From assembly GCA_046723735.1 (NCBI GenBank), contig JBKOVB010000032.1:1-64000 (forward strand): 64,000 nt of DNA. Reading direction: 5' to 3'. Positions 35,638 to 44,211 of this stretch are shown one piece after another (the first letter of the stretch is position 1; each line of letters starts with the position of its first letter). This stretch comes from RYN-111 sp046723735 (lineage in GTDB: Bacteria; Actinomycetota; Actinomycetes; Mycobacteriales; SCTD01). Both the position numbers and the translations under genes were made by a program. Below the pieces are notes generated by a model. That model saw only the letters and a program-made list of their open reading frames with translations, was not told where the DNA came from and did not search any database.

Positions 35638-37329
35638 GTGGGTAACCCCGCCTTCTCGCAGCGCAACCGCGCCACGGAGCTGGGTGCTGCCGCGTCGGAG
35701 GAGCTCGACGTCCTCGTCGTCGGCATGGGGGCCACCGGGGCCGGCGTCGCGCTCGACGCGGCCAGTCGCGGGCTGCGGGTCGCCGTCCTCGATCGCGGCG
35801 ACATGGCGAGCGGCACGTCCTCGAAGAGCAGCAAGCTCGTGCACGGCGGCCTGCGGTATCTGGAGAACTACGAGTTCGGCCTGGTGCGCGAGGGCGTCGT
35901 CGAGCGGCAGATCCTCAACCGCATCGCCCCACACCTCGTGCGCCCGATGGACTTCCTCTACCCGGTCTGGCACGACACGGCACGGCGGCGGCTGCTCGGA
36001 CTGGGCCTCACGACCTACGACGTGTTCGCCCTCGCGTCGCTCGCCGGCCGAGGCGGCAGCCCACGTCGGCACGAGCGCCTCAACGCCGAGGAGGCGGTCG
36101 CCAAGGCCCCTGCGCTCGCCGAGAGCGGGCTCGAGTACGCGTATCTCTACGGCGACTCCGCCACCGACGACGCCCGCCTGGTGCTCGCGGTGGTGCAGGC
36201 CGCTCGGCGGTTCGGAGCCCTCACCGTCACGCACGCCGAGGTCACCGGCCTGACCATGCGCGACGGCCGGGTGGCGGGCGCCGAGGTCACCGACCGGCTG
36301 ACCGGCGACGCGTTCGCAGTGCGGGCGCGGCACGTCGTCAACGCCACCGGTGTGTGGACCGACACGCTGCAGGCCTACGAGGAGCCGGGGCGGCCCGCGG
36401 TGGTGCAGCCCTCGAAGGGCGTCCATCTCGTCGTACCGCGTGAGCGCCTGCCCCTGCTGGACGCGTCCGTGCTGCTGCCGTCGAAGCAGGGCGACGAGCG
36501 CTCGATGTTCGCCATCCCGTGGGGCCGGCAGACCATCCTCGGCACCACCGACACGCAGTACGACGGCGAGCTGGACGACCTGGCGCTGACCGCCGAGGAC
36601 CTCGAGTACGTGCTCGCTGCAGGCAACGCAGTCTTCAAGCAGGGCCTGACCGAGGAGGACGTGCTGGGCGCGTGGGCAGGCGTGCGTCCGCTGCTGCGGC
36701 AGGCCGGCAGCGGGTCGATGAGCGACATGAGCCGGCGCCACGTGCTCGTCGAGGGCTCCGGCGGGCTGCTCACGATCACCGGGGGCAAGCTCACGACGTA
36801 CCGGCGGATGGCCAAGGACGTCGTCGACCGCATCGTCGACCGGGACGGGCTGAAGGCGCGCTGCCGCACCGGGCAGATCCCGCTGTCGGGCACCCGGCCG
36901 GTGGCCGTGCTCGAGGGCGAGGTCGCGGCTGCCGCACGCGTGCTCGGGCTGCCCGACGACGTCGCCCCGAACCTCGTGCGGCAGTGCGGCGAGACCGCGC
37001 TGCACGTGCTGTCGCTGGTCGCGGCCGACCCGTCGCTCGGGCGGCAGCTGTCGCCGGCGGCACCGCACATCGCGGCCGAGGTCGTGCACGCGGCCCGGTC
37101 GGAGGGCGCCTGCTCGCTCGACGACGTCTTCAGCCGACGCACCCGTTTGTCGCTGCGGGCCAAGGATGCCGCGCTGCCGAGCGCGCCTCTGGCCGCACGG
37201 CTGCTGGCCGCGCACCTGGGCAAGGACCAGACCTGGGCCGACGAGCAGGTGTGGGCCTACGCGGCGGCCGTCCGGGCCGAGCGCGGGGTGCTCGGGCTGC
37301 CGGACGTGCGGCTGCCCGCCGCGGGCTGA
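35638..37329 (+). CDS. glpD: Glycerol-3-phosphate dehydrogenase
   Basis: 563-aa FAD-dependent aerobic glycerol-3-phosphate dehydrogenase that feeds electrons to quinone. The FAD motif is VVGMGATGAGVALDAASRGL near residue 25, followed by SGTSSKSSKLVHGGLRYLE, RQTILGTTDTQYDG, VRPLLRQ and TITGGKLTTYRRMAKD. A C-terminal GlpO/GlpD helical domain closes the protein. GTG start. Converges on helY with only 3 bp between stops. Confidence 0.94.
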   Translation: MGNPAFSQRNRATELGAAASEELDVLVVGMGATGAGVALDAASRGLRVAVLDRGDMASGTSSKSSKLVHGGLRYLENYEFGLVREGVVERQILNRIAPHLVRPMDFLYPVWHDTARRRLLGLGLTTYDVFALASLAGRGGSPRRHERLNAEEAVAKAPALAESGLEYAYLYGDSATDDARLVLAVVQAARRFGALTVTHAEVTGLTMRDGRVAGAEVTDRLTGDAFAVRARHVVNATGVWTDTLQAYEEPGRPAVVQPSKGVHLVVPRERLPLLDASVLLPSKQGDERSMFAIPWGRQTILGTTDTQYDGELDDLALTAEDLEYVLAAGNAVFKQGLTEEDVLGAWAGVRPLLRQAGSGSMSDMSRRHVLVEGSGGLLTITGGKLTTYRRMAKDVVDRIVDRDGLKARCRTGQIPLSGTRPVAVLEGEVAAAARVLGLPDDVAPNLVRQCGETALHVLSLVAADPSLGRQLSPAAPHIAAEVVHAARSEGACSLDDVFSRRTRLSLRAKDAALPSAPLAARLLAAHLGKDQTWADEQVWAYAAAVRAERGVLGLPDVRLPAAG

Positions 37330-37332
37330 AGG

Positions 37333-40008
37333 TCAGACGCTGGACCAGGCGACCACGCCTCGCCGTACCGCGTCGAACGCCTCCTGGGCCGTTGCCCGGA
37401 CCGGGGCCTCGGCGATGAGGACGATCTGGCTGAGCAGGTCGAGCAGCTGCTTGCACCAGCGCACGAAGTCGCCCGGCGCGAGGTCGGGGTCGTCGAGCAG
37501 CACCTGCTCCACGTCCGCGCCCGAGGCCCAGCGCCACACCGCCCACGCGAAGCCGGTGTCGGGCTCCTGCAGGAAGTCCAGGCCGTGCGCGGCTTCCACG
37601 TCGCGCAGCCGTGCCCACAGCCGGTGCTGCTCCTCGAGGGCGTGCCGGACGGCGCCGCCCGGGAGCTGGCCGACCTGCTCAGGGCGGCGTGACTCGTAGA
37701 CCAGCGTCGACACCACGGCAGCGAGCTCGGCGGGGCTCAGGGGGTCCCACAGACCCGCGCGCAACGACTCCACGACCAGCAGGTCGGCATCGTTGTAGAC
37801 CCGGCCCAGTTGCCGACCGGCGTCGGTGACCCGCTCGCCCTCGAGGTAGTGCAGCTCCTCGAGCAGCGCGCAGACCTTGTCGAAGACGCGAGCGATGGAG
37901 TGCGTCTTGCTCTGCACCCGGCGTTCCAGCGCGTCGGTGTCGTGCCGCAGCCGCGCCCACCGCTCGGCCCATCGCAGGTGCTGCTCGCGCTCGTCGCACC
38001 CGTGCACGGGGTGCTGCCGCAGCCACTGGCGCAGCTCGGCAAGCTGCGCGTCGTCCGCGGCCGCCGACCGGCTGCGCCGGGGCCGCTCGGGCCGGACGCC
38101 GAGCGCGCGGATCGACGAGGCCAGGTCCCGGCGGGTCTGCGGGCTGCGGTGGTTGACGTTCTTCGGCACCCGGATCCGGCCCAGGGGCTCCACCGCAGTC
38201 GGGAAGTCGGCCTCGGACAGCCGGCCCGCCCAGCGGTCCTCGGTCACCACCAGGGGGTGCGCCTGGCCGCCCGGCCCGAGCCCGGGGTCGAGCACCACCG
38301 CGAGTCCGGCACGGCGGCCGTGCGGCACCGAGATGACGTCGCCCACCTTGAGCGCCTCCAGCGAGGCCGCGGCCTGGGCGCGCCGCTGTGCCGACCCCTG
38401 GCGGGCCAGCTCCGACTCGCGCCGCTTCACGGCCTGCCGGAGCTGGTCGTACTCGCGCACGTCCCCGAGGTGGCAGCTCATGCCTTCCTGGTAGCCCTCC
38501 AGCGCCTCCAGGTTGCGGCTGACCTGCCTGGCCAGCCCTACGACCGACCGGTCGGCCTGGAACTGCGCGAAGGAGCTCTCCAGCAGCGCCCGGGCGGTCT
38601 CACGCCCCACGCTGCCCACGAGGTTGACCGCCATGTTGTACGACGGCCGGAAGCTCGAGCGCAGCGGATAGGTGCGGGTCGAGGCGAGGCCCGCCAGCTG
38701 GCGCGGGTCGAAGCCGGGCTGCCACAGCACGACGGCGTGCCCCTCGACGTCGATGCCCCGGCGGCCCGCCCGCCCGGTGAGCTGCGTGTACTCCCCCGGT
38801 GTCACGTCGACGTGCGCCTCGCCGTTCCACTTCACGAGCTTCTCGAGCACGACCGAGCGGGCCGGCATGTTGATGCCGAGCGAGAGGGTCTCGGTGGCGA
38901 AGACCGCCTTGACGAGGCCCTCGGCGAACAGCTCCTCGACGACCTCCTTGAACGTGGGCAGCAGCCCGGCGTGGTGCGCAGCCAGCCCCCGCTCCAGCCC
39001 CTCCAGCCACTCCCAGTAGCCCAGCACCCGCAGGTCCGCGCGCGGCAGGTCCGCGGTGCGTGTCTCGACCCGGCGGCGGATCTCCGTGCGCTCCTCGGGG
39101 GTGGTGAGCCGCAGCCCGGCGCGCAGGCACTGCTCGACGGCGGCCTCGCAGCCGGCGCGGCTGAAGATGAACGTGATCGCGGGCAGCAGCCCCTCGCGGT
39201 CAAGCCGCTCCAGCACGGCCGGGCGGCTGGGCACGGAGGGTCGCGGCGGGCGTCCGCGGTCGCGCGGGCGCGGCCGGTCCTCCTCCCGTGTCCTCCGCAT
39301 GAGCTCGGGGTGCACGTCGCCGTGCGCCTCGCCGTGCGCCTCGAAGAGGTCGTACAGCCGTCCCCCCAGCAGCACGTGCTGGAACAACGGCACCGGGCGG
39401 TGCTCCTCGACCACCACCTCGGTGTCGCCGCGCACCGTCACGAGCCAGTCGGCGAACTCCTCGGCGTTGCTCACGGTCGCCGACAGCGAGGTGAGCACCA
39501 CGTCGTCCGGGAGGTGGATGATCACCTCCTCCCAGACGGCGCCGCGGGCCCGGTCGGCGAGGTAGTGGACCTCGTCCATGACCACGTGCCCCAGACCGCG
39601 CAGCGCCGGCGAGCCGCTGTAGAGCATGTTGCGCAGCACCTCGGTGGTCATCACGACGACCTCGGCGTCGCCGTGGACCGAGACGTCACCGGTGAGCAGC
39701 CCGACGCGGTCCGTGCCGTAACGGGCAACGAGGTCGCCGTACTTCTGGTTCGACAGGGCCTTGATCGGGGTGGTGTAGAAGCACTTGCGGCCCGCCTGGA
39801 GCGCCAGATGTACGGCGAACTCCCCCACCACGGTCTTGCCGGCGCCCGTGGGCGCTGCGACGAGCACTCCGCGGCCCTCTTCCAGGGCCCGGCAGGCGGT
39901 GCGCTGGAACGCGTCGAGCCCGAAGGGATAGCCGATCTCGAAGGACGCCAGGGCCGGCCCCGGCTGGGTGGACCGGAACGCGGCGTACCGCTCGGCCGGC
40001 GTGCTCAC
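37333..40008 (-). CDS. helY: Ski2-like DEVH-box helicase HelY
   Basis: 891-aa superfamily 2 RNA helicase. N-terminal core: Q-motif region, Walker A VAAPTGAGKTVVGE (about 48-61), DEVH box (MDEVHYLAD), SAT motif LTSLSATVSN. Second RecA domain: TETLSLGINMPARSVV and QLTGRAGRRGID. A C-terminal DSHCT-like domain follows. Typical of actinobacterial HelY, which neighbours tatC in Mycobacterium, as here; RNA metabolism role by family. Confidence 0.94.
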   Translation of the reverse strand: MSTPAERYAAFRSTQPGPALASFEIGYPFGLDAFQRTACRALEEGRGVLVAAPTGAGKTVVGEFAVHLALQAGRKCFYTTPIKALSNQKYGDLVARYGTDRVGLLTGDVSVHGDAEVVVMTTEVLRNMLYSGSPALRGLGHVVMDEVHYLADRARGAVWEEVIIHLPDDVVLTSLSATVSNAEEFADWLVTVRGDTEVVVEEHRPVPLFQHVLLGGRLYDLFEAHGEAHGDVHPELMRRTREEDRPRPRDRGRPPRPSVPSRPAVLERLDREGLLPAITFIFSRAGCEAAVEQCLRAGLRLTTPEERTEIRRRVETRTADLPRADLRVLGYWEWLEGLERGLAAHHAGLLPTFKEVVEELFAEGLVKAVFATETLSLGINMPARSVVLEKLVKWNGEAHVDVTPGEYTQLTGRAGRRGIDVEGHAVVLWQPGFDPRQLAGLASTRTYPLRSSFRPSYNMAVNLVGSVGRETARALLESSFAQFQADRSVVGLARQVSRNLEALEGYQEGMSCHLGDVREYDQLRQAVKRRESELARQGSAQRRAQAAASLEALKVGDVISVPHGRRAGLAVVLDPGLGPGGQAHPLVVTEDRWAGRLSEADFPTAVEPLGRIRVPKNVNHRSPQTRRDLASSIRALGVRPERPRRSRSAAADDAQLAELRQWLRQHPVHGCDEREQHLRWAERWARLRHDTDALERRVQSKTHSIARVFDKVCALLEELHYLEGERVTDAGRQLGRVYNDADLLVVESLRAGLWDPLSPAELAAVVSTLVYESRRPEQVGQLPGGAVRHALEEQHRLWARLRDVEAAHGLDFLQEPDTGFAWAVWRWASGADVEQVLLDDPDLAPGDFVRWCKQLLDLLSQIVLIAEAPVRATAQEAFDAVRRGVVAWSSV

Positions 40009-40033
40009 GACGTGAGGCTATGCCCCGTGTGGC

Positions 40034-40858
40034 TCAGAGGGGGGACGGGCGCGGGTCGACGTACGAGGTCTCGTCGTCGGCGTAGCCCTCGACGTCCGCG
40101 TCTGCAGTGCGGCGCTTGCGTCTGCCCCTGTCTGCAAGCCAGGCGATGCCGACCGACAGGCCGTAGAGCATCGTGACGGGCAGTGCCATCGCGAGGAAGG
40201 TGATCGGGTCCGTGCTCGGGGTGAGGACGGCGGACATGAAGGCGATGCCTGCCACCATGGGTCGCCACATGCCACCCATCCGGCGGGCGCTCAGGACCCC
40301 CAGCATGTTCAGGAACACGAGCACGACGGGGAACAGGAAGGCCGCGCCGAAGGCGACGAGCGTCAGGACGACGAACGACAGGTAGCTCGACAGGTCGGTG
40401 AGCGGCACGAGCTTGTCGCCACCCACGCTCAGCAGGAACTGCAGCCCCTTGTCGATGGTCAGGTACGCGAAGGTCACGCCGATCGCGAACAGCACCAGGG
40501 AGGCTCCGAGGAAGCCGGCGGCGTAGCGGCGTTCCTTGCGGTGCAGGCCGGGGGTGATGAAGGCCCCGAGCTCGTAGAGCCACACCGGGGCCGCGAGGAC
40601 GACGCCGCCGATGCCAGCGATCCGCAGGCGCACCGAGAACTGGGTGAAGATGTCGTGCACGTACAGGTTGCAGTGCGGTCCCGCCACCTGCGTGCGGCAG
40701 TAGGGCTCGCGTAGGAAGTCGAACACCGGCTGGTAGATCACGAGTCCCACGACCGCCATGCCGATGCCGATCGCGAGGAAGGAGATCAGCAGGCGCGTGC
40801 GGAGCTCGCGGATGTGCCCAGCGAGCGACATCCGCCCGTCGGGCGGACGGCGGGCCAA
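40034..40858 (-). CDS. tatC: Twin-arginine translocase subunit TatC
   Basis: 274-aa polytopic membrane protein of the Tat export pathway, receptor for twin-arginine signal peptides. Conserved SLAGHIRELRTRLL at the start of helix 1, FREPYC, FSVRLRIAGIGGVVLAAPVWLYELGAFITPGLHRKERR, and FLFPVVLVFLNMLG. Six helices are visible. TTG 40858 keeps the actinobacterial PDGRM-type extension; ATG 40831 is an alternative start. Confidence 0.95.
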   Translation of the reverse strand: MARRPPDGRMSLAGHIRELRTRLLISFLAIGIGMAVVGLVIYQPVFDFLREPYCRTQVAGPHCNLYVHDIFTQFSVRLRIAGIGGVVLAAPVWLYELGAFITPGLHRKERRYAAGFLGASLVLFAIGVTFAYLTIDKGLQFLLSVGGDKLVPLTDLSSYLSFVVLTLVAFGAAFLFPVVLVFLNMLGVLSARRMGGMWRPMVAGIAFMSAVLTPSTDPITFLAMALPVTMLYGLSVGIAWLADRGRRKRRTADADVEGYADDETSYVDPRPSPL

Positions 40859-40867
40859 CGAGCGGTC

Positions 40868-41116
40868 CTAGCGCTCGGTGTCGCCGCTCGAAGAGTCGAG
40901 CGGCTTGCCCGTGTAGGGGTCGAACTTGTACGCCGGTGGCTGCGCGGGCGGGAGCGCCTCGGGCTTGTCGTCCTCGCGCAGCCCGCGGGTCTCCGCCTTG
41001 AGGATGCGCAACGAGCGGCCGAGCGAGCGTGCCGAGTCGGGCAGCCGCTTGCTCCCGAAGACCAGCAGGACCACCAGCAGGACCAGGATCAGCTCCCAGC
41101 CACCGGGCAGGTTCAC
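40868..41116 (-). CDS. tatA: Sec-independent protein translocase TatA
   Basis: 82-aa single-helix Tat component. NLPGGWELILVLLVVLLVFGSKRLPDSARSLGRSLRILK has the membrane helix, the FGSKRLP hinge and amphipathic helix typical of TatA. The acidic/Pro-rich tail is variable. Nine bp upstream of tatC, certainly one operon. Confidence 0.95.
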   Translation of the reverse strand: MNLPGGWELILVLLVVLLVFGSKRLPDSARSLGRSLRILKAETRGLREDDKPEALPPAQPPAYKFDPYTGKPLDSSSGDTER

Positions 41117-41144
41117 GACGTCTCCTCGCTCGCGACGGACACCG

Positions 41145-41342
41145 TCAGCGTACGTCAGGAGCAGTCGGCGGGGTGGGGCGCGGTACGGCGTCGAGCGCGG
41201 CGCTCGCCTCCGCGAGCCGCACGTTGGCCTCAGCCATGCTGCGGGTGACCCGGCGGATGGTGCCGATCAGCCTGATGCCGACGACGGTCAGGAGCGCCAG
41301 CGCAACCAACGCGATGGCGATGTCGACGAGCAGCCAGGGCAC
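41145..41342 (-). CDS. Small membrane protein of unknown function
   Basis: 65 aa: one N-terminal membrane helix (LLVDIAIALVALALLTVVGIRLI), then an amphipathic basic helix (TIRRVTRSMAEANVRLAEASAAL) and a Pro-rich tail. The topology mimics TatA/TatB, but the FG-P hinge is missing. It lies 28 bp upstream of tatA in the same direction. No family is recognised. Confidence 0.7.
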   Translation of the reverse strand: MPWLLVDIAIALVALALLTVVGIRLIGTIRRVTRSMAEANVRLAEASAALDAVPRPTPPTAPDVR

Positions 41343-41369
41343 GCGTCGAGCGTAGCCCCGACGTGGGGC

Positions 41370-41699
41370 TCAGGCAGCGGCGCGGGTGATCTGCTCCGCG
41401 AGCAGGTCGGTCGCGCCCAGACCGAGGGCGAAGTCGAGCAGGTCGTCGTACGACAGCGCCGGCCCCTCGTGCACCTCGAGCGCCTCGCCCGGGATGTCCC
41501 AGACGGTGGCGGGGACGCCACCGGAGACCAGCAACGACACGACGTGGTCGTCGGCCGGCTTGCGGACCTCCTGGTCGCAGCGGTGGCACGTGAAGGCGTA
41601 GTACGACAGCGGCGCGTGGCTGCAGACCATGAGAGAGACGTCAGCCGGCGTCAGCTCCACCTCGCCACAGGCGGGGCAGGAGGCCTTGATCAGCGTCAT
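41370..41699 (-). CDS. Zinc-ribbon protein of unknown function
   Basis: 109 aa from ATG 41699 (GAGAGGTG just upstream). Two CxxC pairs form a zinc ribbon: CPAC (about 9-12) and CHRC near residue 40. The C-terminal half is acidic and helical (LSYDDLLDFALGLGATDLL). It lies between pafC and tatA and is conserved-looking but not assigned to a characterised family. Confidence 0.75.
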   Translation of the reverse strand: MTLIKASCPACGEVELTPADVSLMVCSHAPLSYYAFTCHRCDQEVRKPADDHVVSLLVSGGVPATVWDIPGEALEVHEGPALSYDDLLDFALGLGATDLLAEQITRAAA

Positions 41700-41812
41700 G
41701 TCCGGCACCTCTCGGTCCACGGCCCCTGACTGGGGCGGTACCGGTGCTTTCGGCAGAGGCGTCTGAGCGCTTGACCCCTGCGGGCCCGGATGACTCCGGT
41801 GGGCTAGGTGCT

Positions 41813-42766
41813 CTAGTCACCCTCGTAGGCCAGCAGGGCCGCCGCAGCGTCCTTCTGGACCTCCTCGGCAAGGCCCGACGGCACGACCACGCGACCGGCC
41901 GGTCCGAGCGACAGCACCAGTCGCCGTACCCACGCCGTGTCGCGGGCCCGGAGGCTGACCAGCAGGCTGCCGTCGGGCTGGGTCTCCACCGACTCCGTCG
42001 GGTAGTAGTCGGCGACCCAGGCCGCACCCGGCGCGAGGGCGAGGGTGACGAGTGTGTCCTCCTCGGTCGGCTGGAACAGCGGTTGGGCCACGTCGCGGAC
42101 CGGCAGGTCCTGCGGCGGCGCGGCAGCCACGTCGAGCACCTCGATCTCCTGGACCCGTCCCAGGTGGAAGGTGCGGACGCTCTCGGCGAGCCGGCACCAG
42201 CCCTCGAGGTAGCTGCGCCCCCCGATGGTGAACAGCTGCCAGGGGTCAACGACACGTTCGGTGGTGGCGTCACGGCCCGCCGACCAGTACGTCATCCGCA
42301 GGGCGCGCCGGCTCTCGAGGGCGTGGCGCACCGCCTCGAGCACGGCGGGATCGCCCTCGAGGGCGACCTCCACCAGCTCCGCCGGCTCCGCGGCCGTTCC
42401 GGCGGCCGCCTCCACCTTGGACAGCGCCCGCAGGACCGGGTCGAGCTCGGCCAGACCGGGCGTCTCGGCCAGGGTGCGCAGCGCCACGATGAGCGCCACC
42501 GCCTCGTCCACCCCGAGCCGCAGCGGCCGGTCGACCAGCTGCGGGTCACGCACCGTGATCGTGTCGCCCTCGAAGTCGATGTCGATGAGGTCCTCGGGGA
42601 AGCCGCCCGGCAGACCGCACACGAACAGCAGCTCGAGGTCCTTGCGCAGCCGCTCCTCGGTGATCCCGAAGTCGGCGGCTGCGGTGGCGAAGGAGACGCC
42701 TGGACGCTGGACGAGGTACGGGACGAGCGCCAGCAGCCGGGGCAGCTCGGGCAGCGGGGCCGTCAT
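41813..42766 (-). CDS. pafC: WYL-domain transcriptional regulator PafC
   Basis: 317-aa WYL protein, partner of PafB. The N-terminal winged helix (LPRLLALVPYLVQRPGVSFATAAADFGITEERLRKDLELL) precedes a WYL domain (LRMTYWSAGRDATTERVVDPWQLFTIGGRSYLEGWC). The PafBC heterodimer activates the LexA-independent DNA-damage regulon in mycobacteria. It follows pafB by 49 bp. Confidence 0.92.
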   Translation of the reverse strand: MTAPLPELPRLLALVPYLVQRPGVSFATAAADFGITEERLRKDLELLFVCGLPGGFPEDLIDIDFEGDTITVRDPQLVDRPLRLGVDEAVALIVALRTLAETPGLAELDPVLRALSKVEAAAGTAAEPAELVEVALEGDPAVLEAVRHALESRRALRMTYWSAGRDATTERVVDPWQLFTIGGRSYLEGWCRLAESVRTFHLGRVQEIEVLDVAAAPPQDLPVRDVAQPLFQPTEEDTLVTLALAPGAAWVADYYPTESVETQPDGSLLVSLRARDTAWVRRLVLSLGPAGRVVVPSGLAEEVQKDAAAALLAYEGD

Positions 42767-42815
42767 GCGGGGCCCCCGCGCAAGCGTGAGCGGAACGAGC
42801 GGATTCGTGGAGTGC

Positions 42816-43769
42816 TCATGCGTGCAGCCCGGCGATGGCTCGCAGCCGGGCGACGACGGCGGTGCGCACCTCGGCCGGCTCGACGACGACGGCGTCGGCG
42901 CCGTAGCCCGTGACCCGCTCGGCCAGCCGCTCCGGGTCCGAGTAGCCCACCTCGAGGACCTCCCAGCCCTCCGGACCGGGGCTGACCTTCGTGGCGGCGC
43001 GCCGGAGCTCGCCGCCGCTTCCCCGCCGTACGCGCAGGGTCGCCGAAGCGGTCGGGGTCTCCGTGACGCTGCGCGCGACCATCTCGCGCAGGCTCACGCC
43101 GTGCGGGCGGGCGACGGTGCCGGGTTCGCCGTACGGCGTGACGGCACCCACCACGCGGGACAGCCGGAACACCCGGGGGGCGTCGCGGCCGCGGTCGTGG
43201 CCGACGAGGTACCAGCGGCCGTGCCAGGACACGACCCCCCAGGGCTCCACGTCGCGCGACTCGGGGGCGGGACGGCCGGCGGCGCGGTAGTCGAAGCGGA
43301 CAGGTCGGGCGTCGCGGACCGCCTGCCACACCTGCTCGAAGGCGGGCTCGGCCACGCCCACCCTGGGCTCCAGTCCGACCGGGCCCTGCGCGTCCATGCC
43401 TGCGGCACGCAGCTTGGTCAAGGCGCTGCCGGTCGCGCCGGCCAACGGGGCCTGCTGCCAGAGTCGGCCGGCCAGGACGACCGCGGCAGCCTCGTCGGCG
43501 GTGAGGGAGATCTCGGGCAGCTGGTAGTCACGACGGGCGACGCGGTAGCCGTGCTCGTCGTCCCAGCCGGAGTTGGACCCGGTCTCGAGCGGGACGCCGA
43601 TCTCGCGCAGCTCGGCCTTGTCGCGCTCGAACATGCGCCGGAACGCCTCCTCGTTGCCGTCCTGGTAGCCGGGGACCTTCTCCCGGATCTCCTGGACGGT
43701 GAGGAACCGCTTCGTGGACAGCAGGCACAGCACGAGGTTGAGCAGCCGTTCGGTCTTCTTCTGCGCCAC
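42816..43769 (-). CDS. pafB: WYL-domain transcriptional regulator PafB
   Basis: 317-aa WYL protein. Helix-turn-helix KKTERLLNLVLCLLSTKRFLTVQEIREKV and EEAFRRMFERDKAELREIGVPLE, then the WYL core VRFDYRAAGRPAPESRDVEPWGVVSWHGRWYLVGHD. With PafC it forms the DNA-damage-responsive activator. GTG start. It belongs to the pafA-FKBP-pafB-pafC series. Confidence 0.93.
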   Translation of the reverse strand: MAQKKTERLLNLVLCLLSTKRFLTVQEIREKVPGYQDGNEEAFRRMFERDKAELREIGVPLETGSNSGWDDEHGYRVARRDYQLPEISLTADEAAAVVLAGRLWQQAPLAGATGSALTKLRAAGMDAQGPVGLEPRVGVAEPAFEQVWQAVRDARPVRFDYRAAGRPAPESRDVEPWGVVSWHGRWYLVGHDRGRDAPRVFRLSRVVGAVTPYGEPGTVARPHGVSLREMVARSVTETPTASATLRVRRGSGGELRRAATKVSPGPEGWEVLEVGYSDPERLAERVTGYGADAVVVEPAEVRTAVVARLRAIAGLHA

Positions 43770-43827
43770 GTTTTGTGACGCTAGCCCGAACCCGCCGTAC
43801 GACGGACCACCGGGCGGCGCGTGTCGC

Positions 43828-44199
43828 TCAGCTGACGCCGAGCAGGTCGACCACGAAGACGAGCGTTTCCCCGGGCTTGATCACGCCGCCCGCACCGCGT
43901 GCGCCGTAGCCCAGGTGCGGCGGGATGGTGAGGCGGCGCCGGCCACCGACCTTCATGCCCGCGACGCCCTGGTCCCAGCCCTGGATGACCATGCCGGCGC
44001 CGAGCGCGAACGTGAAGGGCTCCCCGCGGTCCCAGCTGGCGTCGAACTGCTTGCCGGTGGACCACGCGTGCCCGACGTACTGCATGGTGCAGCGGGTGCC
44101 GGGGACGGCCTCCTTGCCCTCCCCCACCGTGAGGTCCTCGACCAGGAGGTCGGCGGGTGGCGGGCCGTCGGGGATCGTGATCTCAGGCTTGCTGGTCAT
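43828..44199 (-). CDS. FKBP-type peptidyl-prolyl isomerase
   Basis: 123-aa cytosolic FKBP: TMQYVGHAWSTGKQFDASWDRGEPFTFALG, VIQGWDQGVAGMKVGGRR and LGYGARGAGGVIKPGETLVFVVDL are the family's drug-binding/active-site segments. No signal peptide. It lies between pafA and pafB; a second FKBP, secreted, is at 45911. Confidence 0.93.
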   Translation of the reverse strand: MTSKPEITIPDGPPPADLLVEDLTVGEGKEAVPGTRCTMQYVGHAWSTGKQFDASWDRGEPFTFALGAGMVIQGWDQGVAGMKVGGRRRLTIPPHLGYGARGAGGVIKPGETLVFVVDLLGVS

Positions 44200-44211
44200 G
44201 CGACCAGGCTG